Origin: Suillus spraguei
Taxonomy: Eukaryota; Basidiomycota; Agaricomycetes; Boletales; Suillaceae
DNA: 64,000 nucleotides
NCBI GenBank assembly: GCA_016800925.1
Contig: JABCPU010000353.1
Span: forward strand, 1-64,000
Reading direction: 5' to 3'
Part shown: piece after piece, positions 58,025-64,000 of the stretch
Numbering within the stretch: the first letter of the stretch is position 1
Layout: each line of letters starts with the position of its first letter
Position numbers and translations under genes: made by a program
The notes under the pieces: model-generated
What the model was told of the DNA's origin: nothing
The model's database searches: none
Seen by the model: the letters and a program-made list of their open reading frames with translations, nothing else

Positions 58025-58440
58025 AGAACGAGCGACAGCAATAAGCAACTCATACTAGACGGTATCACCCTGTCGCAATCATCATTGTGTTGGGTGAGTA
58101 GCTCACCGCGTACACGTGTTGGTGTCCTGTCTGGACGGGTCTATCGCTCTCGACATCCCACAACCTTGCTGTCCTGTCCCAGGATCCCCTCACCACTTGC
58201 TTACCATCTGGACTCTAGCATACTGACTTCACAAAATTAGAGTGCCCTTTCCATTTGATGACAATCTTCACCATCTCGGCATTTGACAACCTCACTGTTC
58301 CGTCCTGGCTTCCATTGGCGACAGTCTTGTCATTCGGAGACAATGTCATGGTCCTGACTGCTACCTCATCCCCGTCATCTTGCCACTTGTTACCTATCTG
58401 CACGCCACTCTCCAGGTCCCATATTCGAAAGTGAGCCGTC
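58025..58440 (-). pseudogene. WD40-repeat gene fragment
   Basis: The minus strand reads about three degenerate WD40 units: VRTMTLSPNDKTVANGSQDG then TVRLSNAE; VKSVC-stop-SPDGKQVVRGSWD then RTARLWDVES; VYAVSYSPNTMMIATG. The units are diverged from each other and from the NLR at 51.4 kb, so this is not a copy of that array. Stops interrupt it. It may come from another STAND receptor. Confidence 0.75.
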
Positions 58441-58742
58441 GTTCGAACATGTGAGATATTCTGTTACACACTCACTTATGTTCAGTGTTGAAATGACAGA
58501 TCACCAATCATCACGATTCACGACCTGAGCCACGACTTGGCCAGTGTCCAAATTCTTTAAGCAGACAAACTTTCTGCATGGGTTCTTTGCAAATCCTCAC
58601 TGCATCAGCGATCCCAAACAGCGTAGACGCGTATTGTGTTTTTTGGCCGATGCCCGATTGCCATTGTATAAAGTTACGTGCGAGACGTGATAAATATTCA
58701 AGGAATGTGTTCAAGTTGAATATCTTGCTATGGTACACGCTT

Positions 58743-60450
58743 TTACATGAGTTTCACGTTCCCGTCACCACCACTTTTCCTCAACTTGCGTCCTGTAGCA
58801 AACAGGATGCTGTCCAGTAGTGCAGCCACGGTGAGAACACCTCCAACAATAGCGCAAGTACTATAGGTAGAGTGAAATAAGCGAGATGCTAGGCTGGGTA
58901 TCATGTCACTTACGAAGTGAGGAAGTGTGCAAATGACTGCCTCGTTTCAGAGTGCACGACAAGGATAGGTGAAATTTCAAAGTTGAAGTATGCGCCTGAA
59001 AACGTATCGAAACATTTAACATTGGTGAATAACCCATGCTATTCAACATACCTGGTGAGCCCGCAACGCCGTGTTGAGTGAATATGCCTTGTTTGTTCTC
59101 GCCTTCGTTGAACTTTGTCAGATCACGTTCAAATTGAGTTGAACTGTATTGGTGCGTGTTGATCTATATTGTTCAGACAATCAATCTGTGCGGCCAGTTT
59201 GATTCATGTACTCACTGTTTTGCCTTCCAGCACGCGGAATTGTGTTGACACGACTTTGAGGAAATACTGATACATGTACGCCGCTTTGGTCGTCTGCAAC
59301 AATGTAAGCAAAAGCATTAAGAACCATGGACATATATTTTACCTTGGCTTCAACACCATCCAATGGGTTATCCGCAATCCCCATACGTAGCTTCATATCC
59401 TTCCCCAACTTCGCCTTGTTAGGGTTATACTCGTCGTCTGCCATGAACAAAAACTCGTGGATCTGGTGGCTGAAATCGTGTGGGTTACCATCGTCACGAA
59501 GGTACGGCACAAGATCTTGGAAGGTACGCGACCCTGTCTGGTAGGAACGTCCCGGAGAAATGTGGATGCTTCCAACGACCTTGTTCACCCGGATACGTCC
59601 AGAAACATTACATCCCTCATCTGCCTGATCCTTGAGCTTCTCCGACCATCCTTCCTCAACGCACTGTCATAGATCCCTTGACAAATTGTTATTAAAAAAA
59701 TTCAGCATTACTCTCACCTGCTCGATACCTTCGGGATTACTGAAACTCCATCCCTTGTCCGTATACGCCTGTCGAACCTCTTCGCATGAGTTACAGCACC
59801 CACTCTCTGGTTCCTGTCCACCATAGCACGAGCCACAATACCCACTCGCACGTTGTTCAGCAAGCTTGTCGATCTCGTTGCGTAGGTCCTGACCCCGGGA
59901 CGCAGGCATGTCCGTACCAATCTTAGTGATCCGCTTCTTGAGAATATTATGTGAAACATCCCGTTGTTGCTCGCCAGAGATGTCCATAACATCCAGACTG
60001 AGCACTACGCAAGTCAAAGACGAATGCAGCCATAGTTAGACCGTACGATCAACGATGCGCGGGAATAGACTCACAATAACATGGAACATGGGGAAAGGTG
60101 ACGTTTAACCGTACGCTCAGCTTTTGCCCACGACTGCGGTCGACTACTATTGACGTATCGACGCCAACGCGTCTGTAGTCGAAAAACTCCATCGTTGTAA
60201 ATGCCAAGATGATACATGCAGATATGAGGGTTACTGTGCATCCCGCTGTTAACTTCACTTCATCGTAGTGGCTTCGGAAAGTGGCTTACGCAGAGCCCCA
60301 GTACGGGTTTTAACTTTGACATCCTCCGTAGTCTAGTTGTGCACGACACATAGATAGTCAGTCTTTGCCCGTTCTCGCTTCAACAAAATCGGTTTTCACC
60401 TTTCCAAAGGCATCTATGCCTTTGAAGCCAGATAAAAAACCCTTGGCCAT
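58743..60450 (-). CDS. ERV46: ERV46/ERGIC3-like COPII vesicle protein
   Basis: Erv46 cycles between ER and Golgi with Erv41 as a cargo receptor. Exon 1 is MAKGFLSGFKGIDAFGK. An N-terminal membrane segment follows (TLISACIILAFTTMEFFDYR, about 60230-60170), then DTSIVVDRSRGQKL, SLDVMDISGEQQRDVSHNIL, GYCGSCYGGQEPESGCC with CEEVRQAY (conserved luminal cysteines), KVVGSIHISPGRSYQ, DFSHQIHEFLF and NPLDGVEAK. The C-terminal membrane segment is CAIVGGVLTVAALLDSILF with tail KLRKSGGDGNVKLM and TAA at 58743. Introns of about 40-60 bp split it into eight or more exons. Frame and motifs appear intact throughout, in contrast to VPS45 next door. The splice around 60290-60245 is the least certain. Confidence 0.9.
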
Positions 60451-60707
60451 TGACGACCTTCAACACAGTGATGCGGCAGAAACAACGGGAGGAGATGTGA
60501 AATAGTTGGAAGTAGTGGGTCAGATGCCCCGGTCAGAGTATAGAGTATACTAATTTAGACCACGTGGGCGTTGTTTACGACCTACGTGTCACTCCGACAG
60601 TGAATGTAGAAACCTATGTATATCCGAACTAGTCCTTTATTAGAACCTGAAGAACAGTCTGTCTAGTAGGATAGACTAGATCAGAAAGTTATGGTGTAAT
60701 GTACAGT

Positions 60708-63153
60708 CTACTGCAATCCAATTTTATCTACACCTTGTTTCACCCGTCCGATGAAATTGGCGCACACCATCCTTGATGCCTTCAGCTTGCACGCCGACAT
60801 GGTCAGAGCTCGTTCTATATACACCAGTACCGGCCGAACCCCCAAGACTGACGTTTGACACCGCCAAGGTTTAGGTTCAAATGATGGAGCGGTGGTCGCA
60901 GATTCTGGAGGTGGCTCGTAAACTGATGCCGGAAATCTCTCTGCAGCGGTCGAATCATCTCAACGTAAACTGATAACGATTATAGGTAGGTCGCTTCCTC
61001 ATTTTTCCTGAACATAATACGCACCTGGATGAGTGTGTACACAAGTGCCGCCAAGAAGGATTCTTGCTCCTGTCAAGGAATTACCTGCTTCTGGTTCAGG
61101 AGTGCGACTGTCCTTGCTTCCTCATATGTAGTTCCCCCGATCATAAAAATGATAATATCTTGAGGCCTGAAACGCCGAGTTATAGGCTCGGACATGGCTC
61201 AGGGGTATTTCTTACCGCTGCAATCCCATGTTAGTACCAGTACCGTCCAAGAAAGGGTACGCGGTATCCTTCAATCGGCCCTTGAAGAGATTTTCTAGAG
61301 TTTGAGAAAGATGTGGCGTATGCTGAGTATATACGTTCTCGACACCCTGTACATTATTAGTATGGCACGCGATGCAATGCTGTGTTTAGGATACCTTCAG
61401 TCCTTTCAAAGCGGATCTGCCCTTCGCTAATAAAGACTCGGTTGAAAATAAATCATCCTGTCGCTGATCCGATCCAGCGACGTTCAAAAAAACGTAAACA
61501 AGCTGAAAAGGAATGAGCGCAGGTACATTTTTTGTGTCATTCTCAAAGAGCAAGCTTACCCGAGCCTCTTCACGAGACACGCCATTGGAAAGTAGCAAAT
61601 TGATTAAAGTGGCGATATTGCTCGTCTGTGTCTTTTGATAACGCAGCGCATAGAGAATGACGATTCGCAACTTATTCCACGCCGGCACGATTGGGTTGTT
61701 GATCACAGCCTGTACGTTCTACCCTATACCGTAAGTGTCAAATGATGACATCGGTCTAAGAATGCAAACCTTAAAGTCTGAACCCGAACTCGTGGCCAGC
61801 CCTTGCTCTACCTCCCCCACATCGAGTAACTTGTCACGATCTACCAGCCTACTAAGCTCGCCTACCAAAGCAACGTGCTTACTAACGTTCCCACCCAGCT
61901 TCCGAAATTCTGGGTATTCTTCCACAAAGCGCTTCATGTCAAATATTGAATTGATGGATGAAGGTGATTGGGCGAGAGAATGCGACTGATATGATTGGAC
62001 ATAATTCTTCAGGGAAGTGCCAAGGTCTCCGAATGTCGCAAGGTAATGAGCTTGAAAGAAAGGGTCGGTAATCGTTGTCAAAGTTATTTCCTATGCAGTG
62101 TATTAGAATATGAACTATGCAAGACTTAAAGAGCCACAGAAAGCTCTGGACGAATATCAGGGACCATGCTGAGATTTACGCGACCATTATGAATACCAAC
62201 AACTCGTGCACCATGGCTTGATAGGTCCATTGGGATAGAAGAGGAGTAACAGGGTCGTTTCGCCGGTCAAGAATCAATAACAGCGGCGCTACTTGCGTCA
62301 AGCGGAAATCGAACAGCGTCGCTTCCGCTTGTATACGATGCTGCGATCTTCGTAAGCGTTGTACATGGGAACTTACTAGGCTGACATTTACCTGCACCTC
62401 GCTCGCCAATTTTTGGCCATCCCGCTTGTTTTCTCATACCGAATCACCGGCTTCTTTTTCAAGCTAAGAAGGACAGCCGTAATACCCTGCACAGAGCGCT
62501 CAAGTGCAATAGAGTCCCACATATTTTGGTGAGGAGCTATACAAAGGTTTGTCCGACGTCGGCGTATGATTAAGAGAAAAGAGGCAGGGTAACAGGGGTG
62601 CATAGTCGGCAAAATATTCCTAGTCGGGAGACTTGAAGCAAAAAATGTGATCTGGAACAATTCCCACTTACCTGCACCTCCCTGACGACTTCGAATTCAT
62701 CACATCAGCCAAACGTTCAATGGCAGGTTTATTCAGTATGTTGCTGAAATCTGAAATGTACAACTCATGTGAGCGGACCATTTCTTTATCTGCCCTCCGT
62801 AGTCACGCACTGACACAAATAGTATTCCCCATATTTGGGCTCCCTTAACTCTGCGGAAAGCGCATCAAGGACTATCTTCACTTGGCTGCAGAAAACAGAC
62901 ACATTTCATGTGCGACATGCGGTCCCGTTTCCCGTTGTCGATACGATCTGTCAGGTAAACCTGATGTGAAAGTAGGGTAGATTGGGTGGATGCAAGGGAA
63001 ACGATGGGTGTCTGCGATTGCGAACATTTGAATTATTGAACAGTAGTATGAAGAATATGTACCGTGTGGAGTGTCAAGCAGTAGGACTTTCATTGCAGAG
63101 GGAGTAGACACCAACTTTGTGATGTATGTCTCTACTGCCTTGACTACGTCCAT
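60708..63153 (-). CDS. VPS45: VPS45-like Sec1/Munc18 protein, with several single-base indels
   Basis: Vps45 binds the syntaxin Tlg2 and promotes SNARE assembly in Golgi-endosome transport. Starts [20 protein letters not shown] then [10 protein letters not shown]; exon 2 [20 protein letters not shown]. Later blocks are [40 protein letters not shown] with [73 protein letters not shown] and a C-terminal [14 protein letters not shown]. Introns have good borders. Single-base shifts are needed near 62870, 62685, 62530, 62420, 62212, 60845 and 60752, with no substitution-type stop in the domains. Tail-to-head with ERV46 on the same strand (stop-to-start gap about 260 bp). Either a degenerate copy or an error-prone assembly of a normal gene. 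Confidence 0.85.
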
Positions 63154-64000
63154 GGCTGAAGTGAAAACTAGGTGGGCACAGCGCGGGTTTGTAGTGCGAA
63201 CTACACGGATTTTCTAAGAATGTCAGTATGTGTAACGGCGAGCTAGTGCTAAGAATGCGCAGCTCACCCTAAATTGGTAAGAAAAAGGTTAAATATTTGC
63301 AAATATTTACAAAATTCAAGGATTAAATATTTTGGCGTATGACATTGGCATCCCCCTTTCTCACCACCCTGCATAAATCCGCAATCGATATCCAATCTTC
63401 TCGTCCGCCATCAGGCACACAGCTGCATTCTAAGCGTCGGAAAATGAACGTTAATTGATATTATTCACTGATGGCAGCCAGTCCTGATCTCGCAGTCTCG
63501 ATTAAGGAACCACTTTCTTCCTGGCTGTCTAGGAGACTAGGTCTCGACCAACTTTAAGGCGGTATGGACGCCGCGTGGATAACCCTGTACTAACGTGATG
63601 CGGCGTGGTCTCTACCCGAGGGCTTTCAAGCGGTAGGGCTGTAAACTTTGCAATGTTTTCAAGCGAGACTCGTCTCCCTAGCTCGCCTACCTATGATCTC
63701 AGTCTGTTTCAGCTGATTTTTACGTTGAATTTCGAAACCTTTCTTGACCGCTGTCGCTTTCAAGGAAAATGGAAACGGCGTGTTCCGTGCAAGGGTGCAG
63801 CAGGCTAGTAGGGAATGGCTTCAGATGCGCATAACGTAAAAAAACGTTGCATAGCAGTGTCTGAGCATTTTTGTCGTTTCCGTTATGATTACCCGTTGTT
63901 TTTGACTTTCCGTTGCCTCCCTGGGGCTGTGGACATACCACGAGACCGCGAATCACAAGCTGCCCGTCTCGTGACTCCAACCATGTGCTCTCATTGATAG
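63154..64000. other. upstream region of VPS45, no gene recognised
   Basis: AT-rich palindromic sequence AAATATTTGCAAATATTT lies at about 63288-63307. Otherwise only short open frames are present. It probably contains the VPS45 promoter; no TATA box or other element can be assigned with confidence. Confidence 0.4.

Noticed and set aside
63280..63340. AT-rich palindrome as an origin or MITE
   Set aside because: The short palindrome AAATATTTGCAAATATTT has no TIR partner or duplication; too little to support a call.

Overview
This window looks like repeat-rich accessory sequence from an Agaricomycete (mushroom-class basidiomycete). The evidence is short 40-60 bp spliceosomal introns, a KDZ transposase with a CxC-type cysteine cluster next to a TET/JBP dioxygenase, a Plavaka-type transposase remnant, a NACHT-WD40 receptor, and ordinary secretory-pathway genes at one edge. 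Species cannot be told from the sequence.

Layout. 1-4.3 kb has no recognisable gene. 4.4-5.3 kb is an internally deleted pogo/Tigger-like DNA element that keeps only the transposase C-terminus. 5.8-7.7 kb is a decayed, proline-repeat, transposon-associated gene. 8.5-17.6 kb holds a recently inserted Ty3-type chromodomain retrotransposon (element A, 9413-17039, TSD TACCC). It landed between two tail-to-tail copies of an unrelated LTR (LTR-X). A fragment of a third Ty3 element (C) follows. 18.2-35.9 kb is one 17.7 kb KDZ-class DNA transposon with about 79 bp terminal inverted repeats, inverted arrays of a GGGTGGGCC motif at both ends, internal satellites, and at least six genes: a TET/JBP-like 2OG-Fe(II) dioxygenase (broken), the CxC/KDZ transposase, and four accessory genes without known function. 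35.9-40.0 kb is a truncated Plavaka transposase followed by pieces of host genes: a SNF2-family remodeler, then elongation factor 2 interrupted by a P4-ATPase flippase. 41.2-41.8 kb is a 64 bp minisatellite. 41.8-47.7 kb is a decayed relative of element A (element B) carrying a solo LTR-X. 48.6-53.6 kb is a NACHT NLR with 14 very similar WD40 repeats. 54.5-58.4 kb is a graveyard of fragments: a ribonucleotide-reductase small-subunit exon in four tandem copies joined to importin-beta, a DDE transposase scrap, a 5'-truncated aspartic protease and a WD40 piece. 58.7-63.2 kb carries two host housekeeping genes, ERV46 and VPS45.

How it fits together. The window is a nest of mobile elements beside a short conserved segment. 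Elements A and B share an 11-nt match between the primer-binding site and the LTR that indicates Tf1-like self-priming, a conserved -1 gag-pol frameshift, and (in A) an extra post-pol zinc-knuckle ORF. The KDZ element pairs a transposase with an enzyme family known to oxidise 5-methylcytosine, while the transposons here decay repeatedly by CGA to TGA nonsense changes, as expected of methylated CpG. Many coding regions, including VPS45 and the NLR, also show single-base indels without other damage. These may be assembly errors, so gene disruption calls based only on indels should be treated as provisional.
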